The notes beneath the pieces were generated by a model. The model had not been told where the DNA came from and did no database searches. It saw only the letters and a list, made by a program, of their open reading frames with translations. Positions 36,016 through 45,026 of a stretch of DNA of 64,000 nt are shown here, in pieces. Numbering within the stretch: position 1 is the first letter of the stretch; each line of letters opens with the position of its first letter. The position numbers were made by a program, and so were the translations under genes. Source of the DNA: JBCDKH01 sp964388485. GTDB lineage: Bacteria > Planctomycetota > Phycisphaerae > Tepidisphaerales > Tepidisphaeraceae. The stretch covers positions 62,001 to 126,000 of the forward strand of contig CAYMAS010000003.1 in NCBI GenBank assembly GCA_964388485.1, written 5' to 3'.

Positions 36016-36744
36016 ATGAGCGACACCAACACGACTCCTGCACCAGAGGTGCCCGTCGAGTGGCAGGATCTCGGTGCGCCTCCGCCGGTGGAGGAGGTGG
36101 TGGATGTCGAGGTGTCGGCGCTGGAGGTGCCGTGGGCGACGCGGGAGGACGTCCTCGACCTGGTCGCCTCGTCCGATGCCGCGGTCGCCGGGGGATTGGT
36201 GGCGGCGGGTGTGATGTGGTGGTTGTTCGCTGGTCGCGGCTGGCGCGTGCTGGCGTCGCTGAACCTGGCGGCGTTGGGAGCGTGGGGCGGATGGATGGTC
36301 GCGGAGATGCTCGGCCACAGCGGCTGGAGCGGATTGACACTCGGTGCCCTCGTCGCCGGTATCGCCGCATGGCCGGCTTCCAAAAGTGCCATCACGCTCA
36401 GCGGCGGCATCGTCGGCTTCGTTCTGGGATGTGTGGCGTGGCGTCTGGTGGGGCTCGACGAGACGTACCTCGTTGCCGGCGCTCTACTCGGTGCGGTGGT
36501 GATGCTCATGTTGCCGCTGGCAACGCACCGGCTCGGGGCGACGGTGGTGCTGGCGGCCCAAGGCACCGTCATGTTCGGCCTGGGCTTGCTCGGATTTGTG
36601 ATGGCGTACGAACCGATCGCGACCTTCGTGGCCGACGGGATCAAGATGTACCCGGTGGCGTTGCCGTCAACCTTGCTCGCGTCGACTTTCGCGGCCCTGT
36701 TTGCTCATCATGCCTGGGAGCAGCAGATCGCAGCGAAGAAGTAG
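36016..36744 (+). CDS. Hypothetical multi-pass membrane protein
   Basis: 242 residues from the ATG at 36016. A soluble acidic N-terminus of ~60 residues (VEEVVDVEVSALEVPWATRE) precedes about seven hydrophobic segments (AGGLVAAGVMWWLFAGRG, LAALGAWGGWMVAEML, GGIVGFVLGCVAWRLVG and others) and a short basic end (AWEQQIAAKK). No signature recognised. It lies between pheA and the ParA-partner gene and is convergent with the latter. Confidence 0.7.
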   Translation: MSDTNTTPAPEVPVEWQDLGAPPPVEEVVDVEVSALEVPWATREDVLDLVASSDAAVAGGLVAAGVMWWLFAGRGWRVLASLNLAALGAWGGWMVAEMLGHSGWSGLTLGALVAGIAAWPASKSAITLSGGIVGFVLGCVAWRLVGLDETYLVAGALLGAVVMLMLPLATHRLGATVVLAAQGTVMFGLGLLGFVMAYEPIATFVADGIKMYPVALPSTLLASTFAALFAHHAWEQQIAAKK

Positions 36745-36797
36745 CGTGGTGATGAAGCGGAAATCACAGGACCAAACTCCTGCGGGACCGACCCAAC

Positions 36798-38204
36798 TCA
36801 CGCCGCGTCCAGCAACAGTCCTTCGCGGTTACCCCAACGCAATCGTCGGTACGCCACAACGCTCACGTCGCTCGACCCCATGATCGGCCGCAGTGCGTCG
36901 GCACCGGCGTCCGAGTGGGCCACCAGCAGCCGGACGCGGACCGGCGTGTCGCCGCTGATGCGGTACTGGTTGAGCGCCATCGTCAGCAGCTGGCGGTTCT
37001 GTGTTGCCCAGGCCATTGCCTCGCCGACTTTGGCCAGATCAACGAGTCCCGGTGCCGCGGCGACGACGAGCACCAACGCACCGTCCGCAGCCACCGCCAG
37101 GCGACCCGCCGACAGCATCGGCGGTACAACCGGCGTCGTGGCTAAGTCGCTGCTGCGAGACAATGCGACATCCACGACCTCGGCACCGGCGGGCAGATCG
37201 ATCACATCATCGATCGCCGGCATCGGGATGGGTGCCGCGGGCTCAGCTTTTCGTTTGGCGGGCACCGGTTCAGGCTTCGCCGCCGTCGGGATCGGCTGGG
37301 CGAGGGACGGAATCGAGTGAATCGGCGTCGGACGCGAGTCGTCGGAAGCGGGAGCGGCAGGGGGTGCGATGCGCATCGGCGTCTCGGCAGGAGGGGCGGA
37401 AGAATCAGAATCGGCAGACGTCGTCAGCAGCGACACGACGCGATCCAAAGCCGGCGCGGCTTGATCGGGATCGGCCCAGGCGGCGGCAAAGATCTCGCTG
37501 GACCGCCACATCGGCTCGGGCTGCCCGTAGTCGCCGGCGAGTTGGACGTCGACGTCAAGGAACTGCCGGCACACGCCGAGCAGCTTGCGGGCGGCGCGAT
37601 CGGCTTCACTCGGATCAGCCGCGTCGGGCACCGCCAGCGTCACTCGCGGCTGGTGCTCGCACATGCCGGGCCGGTCGCACAGCGTCTTGAGCACGCGGTA
37701 TCCGCCGACGACGTGCTCGTGGTCGCTGCCGGCGAGCAGGATCCACCGGTCGCTGCCACGAAGCAGCTGGCGGGCATGCGGCGTATTCGTGTCGGGCAGG
37801 GCAAGCACCCACTGATCGACGTCATTGTCGAGCTCGGTGAGGATCGCCTCGAGCGTATCGGCATCGCAAGGTGCCGCGTCGGTAGTTGCGACTTCGAAAG
37901 CTGCGTCGCTTCCGGCTTCGACGATGTAGATCTCGATCGCCTCGCCGTGGACGACCAGGACGCCGATGCGGCTGGCCTCACCCAAGAGCGTGGCGGCGGT
38001 GGACAGGGCGTGGCTGGCGAAAACGGTTCCCGATTCGCCGGTGCCGAGGATGCTGACGAGGTCGCGCTCGTTCGGCGTCGGGCCGGTGTGCGGGGCCATG
38101 TTCTCGCGGAGCTCGCTGAGGAACAGGTGGCTGATCGAGCTGAGCGTCCGGTCCGGTTCCGCGGGTGATCCGTCGACGTCGAGTTCGGGGTTCGTGTCGC
38201 TCAT
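36798..38204 (-). CDS. Partner of the ParA-CBM48 protein; degenerate MinD/ParA-like fold suspected
   Basis: 468 residues, 10 bp after the ParA-CBM48 gene. The N-terminal ~250 residues run in a MinD/FlhG-like order: DQWVLALPD, a RWILLAGSDHEHVVGGYRVL segment resembling the strand-helix after the MinD switch, then RVTLAVPDAADPSEADRAAR and CRQFLDVDVQLAGDY. No Walker A loop is present. A Pro/Ala-rich linker (about 270-330) is followed by a C-terminal domain ending QYRISGDTPVRVRLLVAHSD. The fold assignment is inference. It may be a non-hydrolysing partner of the ATPase. Confidence 0.65.
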   Translation of the reverse strand: MSDTNPELDVDGSPAEPDRTLSSISHLFLSELRENMAPHTGPTPNERDLVSILGTGESGTVFASHALSTAATLLGEASRIGVLVVHGEAIEIYIVEAGSDAAFEVATTDAAPCDADTLEAILTELDNDVDQWVLALPDTNTPHARQLLRGSDRWILLAGSDHEHVVGGYRVLKTLCDRPGMCEHQPRVTLAVPDAADPSEADRAARKLLGVCRQFLDVDVQLAGDYGQPEPMWRSSEIFAAAWADPDQAAPALDRVVSLLTTSADSDSSAPPAETPMRIAPPAAPASDDSRPTPIHSIPSLAQPIPTAAKPEPVPAKRKAEPAAPIPMPAIDDVIDLPAGAEVVDVALSRSSDLATTPVVPPMLSAGRLAVAADGALVLVVAAAPGLVDLAKVGEAMAWATQNRQLLTMALNQYRISGDTPVRVRLLVAHSDAGADALRPIMGSSDVSVVAYRRLRWGNREGLLLDAA

Positions 38205-38214
38205 GAGTCAGTCC

Positions 38215-39480
38215 TTAAGCGGCGAGTTCGATGGGAGTCGCGTGACGGAGGCGTTCCGCCAACGGGTCGGCGGCAGCGGCGGGCGCGGGGACGACGAGGA
38301 CGTTGTTGAACTCGCCGTAGTCGTTCTGCTCGAGTTGTTGGTTGGTCGGGTCGTTCGTCCACCGGCCATCGACGACGAAGCGGTAGCGGTACTTGCCGGG
38401 CGCGACGGGCAGAGAGCAGGACCAGACGTCATTGCTGCCGCGAGTCATCACGCCCCGGCCGACCTGCCAGTCGTTGAAGTCACCGGCCACGCGGACGACG
38501 CGGGCACCGGGGAAGCGGGCGGCGAAGATCGACTGGCCGTTTGAACCCGGCACGTCAGCCGGCTGAGGCGTCGGAGCCGCAGGCGGCCGCGCCACGGTCC
38601 GGCCGAAGCTCTTGGCGCTGAACTGCGACAACTGCTGCGCCCGGCGTACCAGCTCCTCGGGCCGGCTCAGGTTCTGCTTATCTTGTCCGGCGATGCTGAC
38701 CGGCTCCTGGCCCATCAACTCGCGGGCGAGGTCGACGAAATCCTTGTAACCGCGGCTGCCGGGGTCGTACTCCGTGATCGGCTGACCAAAGCTCGCGGCT
38801 TCCTTGAGCTTGACGTTGAAGCTCACGCATGACCGCATCAGAACATCGGCGAACCGGCCACGCAGTTCAGCGAGCACCTCGCGGGCGAGCTTGGTGCGGG
38901 TGTCGTAGAGCGTCGGGAGCACGCGGACCACGACGTCCTTGCCGCTCTTGTCCTTGAGTTCCTCGATAGTCTCGAGCATTTTCGCTAGACCGTGGAGGCT
39001 GAAGTAGCCGGTCTCGACCGGGATGATGGCTTCGTCGCAGGCGACGAGCGCGTTGAACGTCAGCAAGCCGACGCCGGGCGGGCAGTCGAGAATGCACCAT
39101 TCGTAATGATCGCTGGCGGTGCTAAGTGCGTCGGCCAAGCGTCGTTCGCGACCGGGCCGACCGGCGAAGATCTGCTCGAAGCCGGCAAGCTTGAGGTTGC
39201 TCGGCGCCAGGTCGAAGTTGGTCGCGATCTGCCAAGCGATCTCGCTCACGTTTGCGGTGCGGGCGTCGGGTCCGACGTCGCCTGGCTCGAGGAGGCAGTC
39301 GAGGATGGTGCTGCGAACCCGTTCCTCCGGCACGGCGAGTCCAGTGGCGCAGTGGCCTTGCGGGTCCATGTCGACCAGCAACGTCTTGTGCCCTAGTCGA
39401 GCCAGGCTCGCGCTGAGGTTGATGGCTGTGGTGGTCTTTCCACAGCCGCCTTTCTGGTTGATGATCGCGAGGGTCCGCAT
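38215..39480 (-). CDS. ParA/MinD-type ATPase fused to a C-terminal AMPK-type glycogen-binding (CBM48) domain
   Basis: 421 residues. Residues 1-260 are a complete ParA ATPase: deviant Walker A KGGCGKTTTAINL (10-22), DMDPQG (37-42), and LDCPPGVGLLTFNAL (131-145). After a linker (270-315), residues 318-398 match the AMPK beta glycogen-binding module: VAGDFNDWQ with W338, KYRYRFVVDGRWTNDP with R367 and W374, and FNNVLVV with N392/N393. These align with the glycogen-contacting Trp, Lys and Asn of AMPK beta. ParA proteins position cargo on the nucleoid or membrane. The fusion suggests glycogen, or a protein bound through this fold, as the cargo. No parB is present. Confidence 0.9.
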   Translation of the reverse strand: MRTLAIINQKGGCGKTTTAINLSASLARLGHKTLLVDMDPQGHCATGLAVPEERVRSTILDCLLEPGDVGPDARTANVSEIAWQIATNFDLAPSNLKLAGFEQIFAGRPGRERRLADALSTASDHYEWCILDCPPGVGLLTFNALVACDEAIIPVETGYFSLHGLAKMLETIEELKDKSGKDVVVRVLPTLYDTRTKLAREVLAELRGRFADVLMRSCVSFNVKLKEAASFGQPITEYDPGSRGYKDFVDLARELMGQEPVSIAGQDKQNLSRPEELVRRAQQLSQFSAKSFGRTVARPPAAPTPQPADVPGSNGQSIFAARFPGARVVRVAGDFNDWQVGRGVMTRGSNDVWSCSLPVAPGKYRYRFVVDGRWTNDPTNQQLEQNDYGEFNNVLVVPAPAAAADPLAERLRHATPIELAA

Positions 39481-39652
39481 GTCGGGCGTGTCGTGGTCGG
39501 TCGAAGATCGGTCGGTCGAAGGTCCGTTAACTCAGTCGCTTCGTCGGTCAGTCACCCCACCGAATCTCCCGAGGCGGCGTAGCAGCCGCTTCCCCCGAAC
39601 AACTATCGGCCCGTCACGTCCGACAACTTCAACCCAGCTTCTCGACCTGTCG

Positions 39653-40804
39653 TTAAGCCGCTAGCCGGACCGGCACGGCGATTGACTCGTAACCCGTCGG
39701 CCGGTACTCCGGCACCGACGCCGCCAACGCCCGACGCACGTCGTCCGGCTCGGCATCGATCACCCGCTCCAGGCGAATCGACACGTCGTCGAAGTCTTCC
39801 TGCGGCAACAGCCAGACCCGCACCTTCTCGTGCTGGGTCGCGCGGGTGACTTGGCGATCGTCCGCGAGTTCTTCTTCGAGCTTCTCACCCGGGCCGACAC
39901 CTGTGAAGCGGACGGCAATGTCTTTGCCTGGCACCAGGCCACGACGACGGATGAGGGCGTGGGCGAGGTCGAGAATCTTCACCTGCTCACCCATTTCCAG
40001 CACGAAGACCTCGCCACCTTGTGCCGTCGCGCCGGCCTGCAGGACGAGGCCGGCGGCTTCGGGAATGGTCATCAGGAAGCGGCGCATCTGCGGATGCGTG
40101 ACGGTCACGGGGCCGCCCTCGGCGATCTGTCGCTCGAAGATCGGTACGACGCTGCCGCTGGAGCCGAGGACGTTGCCGAAGCGGACGCAGCAGAATCGCG
40201 TCGTCTCCGTGAACGCTTGCTCGCGGCAGATGATCGTCTCCGCCGCACGCTTGGTTGCACCCATCACGCTCGACGGGTTGACCGCCTTGTCAGTCGAGAC
40301 GAAGACGAACGTCCCGACGCCTTGGCGACCGGCGAGCCTGGCGACGTTTCGTGTGCCGAGGACGTTGACCTTGACGGCCTCGCCGGGATTTTCTTCCATC
40401 AGGCCTACGTGCTTGTGTGCCGCGGCGTGAAAGACGACCTGCGGCCGCTCCTGGGCGAAGATGGTCTGCAGTCGCTCCTCGTCGCAGACGTCGGCGATGG
40501 TCGGCCGCAGGTCGAGGCCGAGCCAGCGGGCGGAGAGCTCGCGTCGGATCTCGAACAGGCCGTACTCGCTGCGGTCGATGAGCGTCAGCTTCTTTGGACA
40601 AAACCGCGCAATCTGCCGGCACAACTCGCTGCCGATGCTGCCGCCGGCGCCGGTGACGAGCACGCGTCGTCCTGCGAGCAGCCGCTGGGCCTCGGGCGTG
40701 TCGAGCTTGACCGGCGAGCGGTCCAGCAGGTGGGACAGGTCATCGCTGGCGTCGAGAGACGGCGGGGACTTGGGACTGGAGAACCAGCGAGGACGGAGAC
40801 GCAC
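39653..40804 (-). CDS. Polysaccharide biosynthesis nucleotide-sugar epimerase/dehydratase (CapD/FlaA1-like, soluble)
   Basis: 383 residues. Rossmann motif LVTGAGGSIGSELCRQI at ~48-64, VVFHAAAHKHVGLMEENP, the catalytic region STDKAVNPSSVMGATKR, and VRFGNVLGSSGSVVP are typical of the CapD-like extended SDR group acting on UDP-GlcNAc-type sugars. The four N-terminal membrane helices of full-length CapD are missing, so it is a soluble form. It probably supplies a sugar for surface polysaccharide. The 172-base gap to the ParA gene holds GGTCGGTCGAAG direct repeats only. Confidence 0.88.
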   Translation of the reverse strand: MRLRPRWFSSPKSPPSLDASDDLSHLLDRSPVKLDTPEAQRLLAGRRVLVTGAGGSIGSELCRQIARFCPKKLTLIDRSEYGLFEIRRELSARWLGLDLRPTIADVCDEERLQTIFAQERPQVVFHAAAHKHVGLMEENPGEAVKVNVLGTRNVARLAGRQGVGTFVFVSTDKAVNPSSVMGATKRAAETIICREQAFTETTRFCCVRFGNVLGSSGSVVPIFERQIAEGGPVTVTHPQMRRFLMTIPEAAGLVLQAGATAQGGEVFVLEMGEQVKILDLAHALIRRRGLVPGKDIAVRFTGVGPGEKLEEELADDRQVTRATQHEKVRVWLLPQEDFDDVSIRLERVIDAEPDDVRRALAASVPEYRPTGYESIAVPVRLAA

Positions 40805-40932
40805 CTTCTCGTTATCGGTCGTTCGTCGTCGCGAGCGACAACGTCGCTCCTACGCCGTAGCCCCGGATCATCATTCGCAGCTTCTGGACCGTGCCATGCA
40901 ATCTCCCGGTCCTGTGCTACGTTGTAGACAAG

Positions 40933-41454
40933 ATGATCTGTCCGTTCTGCGGTGCCCACAAGGACCAGCTCAAGGTCATCGACTCGCGTAGTGCCGAAGC
41001 CGGCGAGGCGATTCGCCGTCGTCGCGAGTGCACGCGGTGCGAAAAGCGGTTCACGACCTACGAGCGAATCGAGCTGGCGGTGAAACTGACAGTCGTCAAG
41101 CGGGACGGCCGGCGAAGCCCGTGGGACCGGCAAAAGATTCTCGATGGCCTCGAACGCGCCTGCTACAAGCGGGCCGTCCCCGAAGCGGCGTTGGAGAAGA
41201 TCAGCGAGGACGTTGAAGACGAGGCCCAACGGGTCTTCGATAAGGAGGTGCCCAGCGACTGGCTCGGCAAGCAGGTCATGAAGCGGCTACGCGAGCTCGA
41301 TGAAGTCGCATACGTCCGGTTCGCCAGCGTGTACCACCGCTTCAAAACGGTGGACGAACTGCTCGGCGAAGTCCGCGCGGTGATGGAAAGCGAAGGGCAC
41401 GATCCCGGTCAGGGCGAGCTGTTTGAAGCGGCGCGACGGCGTTCGAAGAAGTAG
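40933..41454 (+). CDS. nrdR: Transcriptional repressor NrdR
   Basis: 173 residues from the ATG at 40933; slightly longer than the usual ~150. N-terminal zinc ribbon MICPFCGAHK and CTRCEKRFTTYE, then the ATP-cone domain VVKRDGRRSPWDRQKILDGL. NrdR represses ribonucleotide reductase genes depending on bound ATP/dATP. No nrd gene is in the window. It is 27 bp upstream of the hemolysin III-like gene. Confidence 0.95.
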   Translation: MICPFCGAHKDQLKVIDSRSAEAGEAIRRRRECTRCEKRFTTYERIELAVKLTVVKRDGRRSPWDRQKILDGLERACYKRAVPEAALEKISEDVEDEAQRVFDKEVPSDWLGKQVMKRLRELDEVAYVRFASVYHRFKTVDELLGEVRAVMESEGHDPGQGELFEAARRRSKK

Positions 41455-41481
41455 CCGTTGCAGCTTGAGTATCCTCTACCC

Positions 41482-42147
41482 GTGACACTCGCGACCGACC
41501 CGGTGGTAAGCCCGCAGACTCTCGCTGAGGAGCGAGTCAACATCGTGACACACGGCATCGGTGCTGCATTGGCTGTCGTCGCGCTGCTGACGACGACGTT
41601 CCTGCTCCTCGACAGCGGCGTGACGCGATTGGTGTCGACGGTCATCTTCTGCTCCGCCCTCGTGCTGACGTATGTTGTGAGCACGGGTTTCCACCTGGCA
41701 GCGCGACATCCCTCGCGACCGCGTTGGCGGTTGTTGGATCACGCGTCGATTTACGTACTCATCGCTGGCACCTACACGCCGATCATGCTCGTCGTCGTCG
41801 GCGGGACGTGGGGCTGGTCGATCACGCTCGCAGCCTGGCTGATGGCCGTAGCGGGCGTCGGGATGAAGGTCGTGCTCGTCGGCCGGTACGACCGCTTTGA
41901 GAAGCTCGACTCGGGCCTTTACCTGCTGATGGGCTGGATGTGCATCATTGCGATCCTTCCGATCTGGCAGGCGATGAGCGGCTGGGGCTTTACGTTCCTG
42001 CTAGTCGGCGGCTTGTCGTACAGCGTGGGCGTGATCTTTTTCCTTTGGGACAAGCTGCCGCAGAATCATGCAATCTGGCACGGCTTCGTCCTCGCCGGCA
42101 GCGCCTTCCACTTCGCCGCCGTCTGGGTGGACGTGGTGCGAGCTTGA
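41482..42147 (+). CDS. Hemolysin III family membrane protein (PAQR-like)
   Basis: 221 residues from the GTG at 41482. Seven membrane segments; conserved residues include EERVNIVTHGIGA at the start, STGFHLAARHPSRP with a metal-type His, LDHASIYVLIAGTYTPIML in the middle and NHAIWHGFVLAGSAFHF at the end, which holds the last conserved histidines. The YqfA/HlyIII group is widespread, and its activity may be hydrolase-like. The hemolysin name is historical. Confidence 0.9.
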   Translation: MTLATDPVVSPQTLAEERVNIVTHGIGAALAVVALLTTTFLLLDSGVTRLVSTVIFCSALVLTYVVSTGFHLAARHPSRPRWRLLDHASIYVLIAGTYTPIMLVVVGGTWGWSITLAAWLMAVAGVGMKVVLVGRYDRFEKLDSGLYLLMGWMCIIAILPIWQAMSGWGFTFLLVGGLSYSVGVIFFLWDKLPQNHAIWHGFVLAGSAFHFAAVWVDVVRA

Positions 42148-42172
42148 CAAATGTGGTGCAGCGGCCTGAGCG

Positions 42173-42937
42173 TCAGAAGGTGTACTCGACCTGCAGCGTC
42201 AGGCCGAACGCGATGAAGGTCTGCAGATCCGTATCGCCGGCGGCGTCCTCGAAGGTGAGGAACGACGCCTCGATGTCGCCGCCGAGATTGATGGCAAAGT
42301 TGTTGCCGAGGTGAACCTGGCCGCCGACGAAGCCTCGAAGCAGCGGGCCGATCGCGGTGTCATCCAGGTCGAAGTTCGGCGAGTCGAACAACGCGACGTC
42401 TTCAATCGTCACCGTGACACTGGAAACGCCCAGCCCGAGGCCGCCGTACAACCCCGATCGCCTGCCGCGTGGAGCGATGGCACCGTTGAGCGATGCGCTG
42501 AGCATCGTCAGGTCGACGTCGGAGCGGTCCTCTAACTCTGCGCTGAGAATGCGAAACTCGCCGAACGTCTGGAAGCTGACCTTCTCACTCGGCTTCTCGT
42601 AGCCGATCCGAGTGAAGGTGCCCAGGCCGTTTTCGTAACTCAAATCAGACTCCGTGTCTTCGATGATTGGCGCGTAGGCGATGCCCACCGCCAGCAGCCC
42701 ACGAAGCCGATCCGGATCGAGCTCGATCGCGACGGGATCCGACACGCCATGACGCCGCCCGACGGGTTCGACCCGCTCCGTCACCACCGGCTCCACCCGC
42801 GGCCTGGGGCGGCGGTCTGACTCGAGGCCGTCGTCGTAGAAGGAACCGTCATCGACCTGCGCCGTGGCGCCGCTGGTCGCGAGGAGCGTCGCGGCTCCGC
42901 ACAGAGCGGACGACCGGAAGATGTGCATCGAGTTCAT
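42173..42937 (-). CDS. Exported beta-barrel-like outer membrane protein
   Basis: 254 residues. A signal peptide (SSALCGAATLLATSGATAQ) is followed by a polar linker (ESDRRPRPRVEPVVTERVEP), then alternating beta-strand-like stretches with glycine turns ending in an aromatic: LQVEYTF at the C-terminus, the classic outer-membrane insertion end. GRRSGLYGGLGLGVSSVTV and INLGGDIEASFLTF are typical strands. This suggests an OmpA/OmpW-like barrel or a lipid-exposed porin. No specific family. Confidence 0.75.
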   Translation of the reverse strand: MNSMHIFRSSALCGAATLLATSGATAQVDDGSFYDDGLESDRRPRPRVEPVVTERVEPVGRRHGVSDPVAIELDPDRLRGLLAVGIAYAPIIEDTESDLSYENGLGTFTRIGYEKPSEKVSFQTFGEFRILSAELEDRSDVDLTMLSASLNGAIAPRGRRSGLYGGLGLGVSSVTVTIEDVALFDSPNFDLDDTAIGPLLRGFVGGQVHLGNNFAINLGGDIEASFLTFEDAAGDTDLQTFIAFGLTLQVEYTF

Positions 42938-43007
42938 GTGGGGATCAACCTACTGGTCGGCGGCCGTCGCACAAGGCGACGCCGGCCGCCGCAGTCGATT
43001 CGCACGA

Positions 43008-43535
43008 TCACGACATACTCGTCGCCGGCAGACCCATCGTGCGCCGCCACGTCGAGAGCTGGCCCAAGTGCAGGGCCTCGTGCCGGACCACCAGGTAGGG
43101 CAGAATCACGCCCACCTGCGGGAAGCGTTCCCGCAAGCGCTCGACGGGCATCTCGCTCTGCAGGATCGACGCGTCCGTCTCGCGCAACGCCGCCGCCACC
43201 GCATCGTGGCCCGCGTCGAAGTCGGCGACGAGTCGGTCCAACGGCGGGTACGCGTCGGCATCGAGTAGAACCTCCGAGCCACGGCCGAACGGGCTGCTGA
43301 TCGGATCGGCCGGCGTCTCGCCACGGAGCAAGCCGGCGATGAGATCGTGGTAACAGTTCAGATGCGCCAGAATCCACGCCGGGTGGTTCACCGGCCTCGT
43401 GAACTCGCCGGGCGGCTGGGCGATCTTGTGCGACTCGTCGAGGCCTTCAACAAGGGCGTTGGCGTACAGGCCGTTCATGGTCCACGACTGCAAGAGCGGG
43501 TCGAGGAGGAGGGTGCGGATGGGTTGGGCGTTCAT
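43008..43535 (-). CDS. DinB-like four-helix bundle protein
   Basis: 175 residues from the ATG at 43535 (MNAQPIRTLLLD). Conserved metal-site histidines: WILAHLNCYHDL in the first half and VVRHEALHLGQLSTWRRTMG in the second, in the DinB_2 arrangement. Members are metal-binding proteins with thiol-transferase or unknown functions. No thiol pathway gene is adjacent. Confidence 0.82.
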   Translation of the reverse strand: MNAQPIRTLLLDPLLQSWTMNGLYANALVEGLDESHKIAQPPGEFTRPVNHPAWILAHLNCYHDLIAGLLRGETPADPISSPFGRGSEVLLDADAYPPLDRLVADFDAGHDAVAAALRETDASILQSEMPVERLRERFPQVGVILPYLVVRHEALHLGQLSTWRRTMGLPATSMS

Positions 43536-43600
43536 GATCGACCTTATGGAGAACCCGCGGACAACGTCCGTGCGCTTGAGGATCCTTCGTGTCAACGAGG

Positions 43601-43643
43601 TGATTCAAGCGGCTTCACTGAGTGATTCAAGCGGCTTCACTGA
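43601..43643. repeat. 22-base tandem duplication at the 3' end of the MscS gene
   Basis: TGATTCAAGCGGCTTCACTG AG is repeated directly (43601-43622 and 43623-43643). The inner copy holds the last codons and stop of the MscS gene; the outer copy lies just beyond. It looks like a recent local duplication. Confidence 0.9.
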
Positions 43644-44937
43644 TCATGTGAACATCGCGTTGCGGGAAGGGGATGCTGATGCCCTTCTCGTCGAAGCGTT
43701 GCTTGACGAGCTTGTGAAAATCCCAGAAGACACCCCAGTAGTCCTCAGTGTTGACCCAAGGCCGACAGGTGACGGTGACGCTCGAGTCACCGTGGCTCGT
43801 CACCTTGATCAGCGGCTCGGGATCGTCGAGCACCTTCTCATGCTCGCGGCAGACGTCGGCCAAGACGCTCATGACGTAGTTGAGATCGTCGCCGTACCCG
43901 ACGCTGAAGTTCATGTCGACGCGGCGTGTCGGCAGGCCCGTCATGTTGGTGATCGTGTCGCCCCAGATGGAGTTGTTGGGGATGATGATCTTCTGGTTAT
44001 CGGGGGTGATGACGGTGGTCGAGACGAGGCTCATCGCGTCGACCTTGCCCACAACGCCGCCCGCAACATTGATGACGTCGCCGACGTCGTACGGGCGATA
44101 GAGCAGAATCATGATACCGCTGGCGAAGTTGCTCAGCGTGCCCTGCAACGCCAAGCCGACGACGAGACCCGCCGCACCGATGGCCGCGACGAGCGGGGCG
44201 ATGTTCACGCCCAAGAAGCTGATCGCCACCACGACGCCGACGATGAGCATGATCTTGTAGACCAGGCCCGCCAGGAAGTTCTTGAGCAAGGTGCTCGCAC
44301 CGCGGACGCGACTCAGCGCCCGCTTCGTGATCCGTCGCAAGATGCCCGCGACGATCATCGCGAGAAAGAGAATCAGCAGGAAGTAGATGATGTTGAGCCC
44401 GACCGCCAGGCCGCCGTCGGTGCTGAGCAGCCACGTCTTGACCTCGTTCCAAAGCGCCTCGACGTCCAACGGATTCACATCGATGGCGGCAACGGCGTCA
44501 GCGTATTGCCGCGTCGACTCGACATCGCCGCCTTTGCCTTCGAGTGCTGAAAGAATGACCTCGAGCCGGCTGATCAGGGCGTCACGTTCCAGCGCAAGTT
44601 CCGCTGCGGTCGCGCTCAGCTCCGCCTTCTCCGCTCCATCGGCATGGGCCGCTGCGAGACGCGCGCGGCTGACGTCTTCGACTTTGGCCTGAAGCCGTTC
44701 GACCCAGGAGCCGGCGACGGGCTCGATCTCCTCCGCCGTCAGCGGCCGAAGCATTAGCTTGAGCTCGTCCGGCTCGACGTCGTCCGGCACGGCCGACGGA
44801 TCCGGCAACGGCTCCACTGCTTCGATGGCGTCGACCGCCGCCGCCTCGACCACAAGGTCTTGAGCCGAAGCAAGACGCGGCATCAGCAGCAACAAGAGGC
44901 ACGACAGGACCAGCCGCGAACATCCATACCGTCGCAT
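43627..44937 (-). CDS. Mechanosensitive ion channel, MscS family
   Basis: 436 residues. A signal peptide (LLLLMPRLASAQ) leads to an exported helical, Glu/Ala-rich segment (about 30-160), then several membrane helices (GLNIIYFLLILFLAMIVAGI, IMLIVGVVVAISFLGV) and the MscS pore and beta domain: AAGLVVGLALQGTLSNFASG, LLYRPYDVGDVI and IIIPNNSIWGDTITNMT. The channel opens under membrane tension to protect against osmotic downshift. The periplasmic coiled-coil-like N-terminal extension is longer than in E. coli MscS. Confidence 0.93.
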   Translation of the reverse strand: MRRYGCSRLVLSCLLLLLMPRLASAQDLVVEAAAVDAIEAVEPLPDPSAVPDDVEPDELKLMLRPLTAEEIEPVAGSWVERLQAKVEDVSRARLAAAHADGAEKAELSATAAELALERDALISRLEVILSALEGKGGDVESTRQYADAVAAIDVNPLDVEALWNEVKTWLLSTDGGLAVGLNIIYFLLILFLAMIVAGILRRITKRALSRVRGASTLLKNFLAGLVYKIMLIVGVVVAISFLGVNIAPLVAAIGAAGLVVGLALQGTLSNFASGIMILLYRPYDVGDVINVAGGVVGKVDAMSLVSTTVITPDNQKIIIPNNSIWGDTITNMTGLPTRRVDMNFSVGYGDDLNYVMSVLADVCREHEKVLDDPEPLIKVTSHGDSSVTVTCRPWVNTEDYWGVFWDFHKLVKQRFDEKGISIPFPQRDVHMISEAA

Positions 44938-45026
44938 GGTCTCGTTATCGGGCCTTTGCCGCTAGTTGCTCCAGATCAAGAGAGCTTCACCAAGCGTTGC
45001 GGCCGCGGCAGCCGATACACTCGGAC

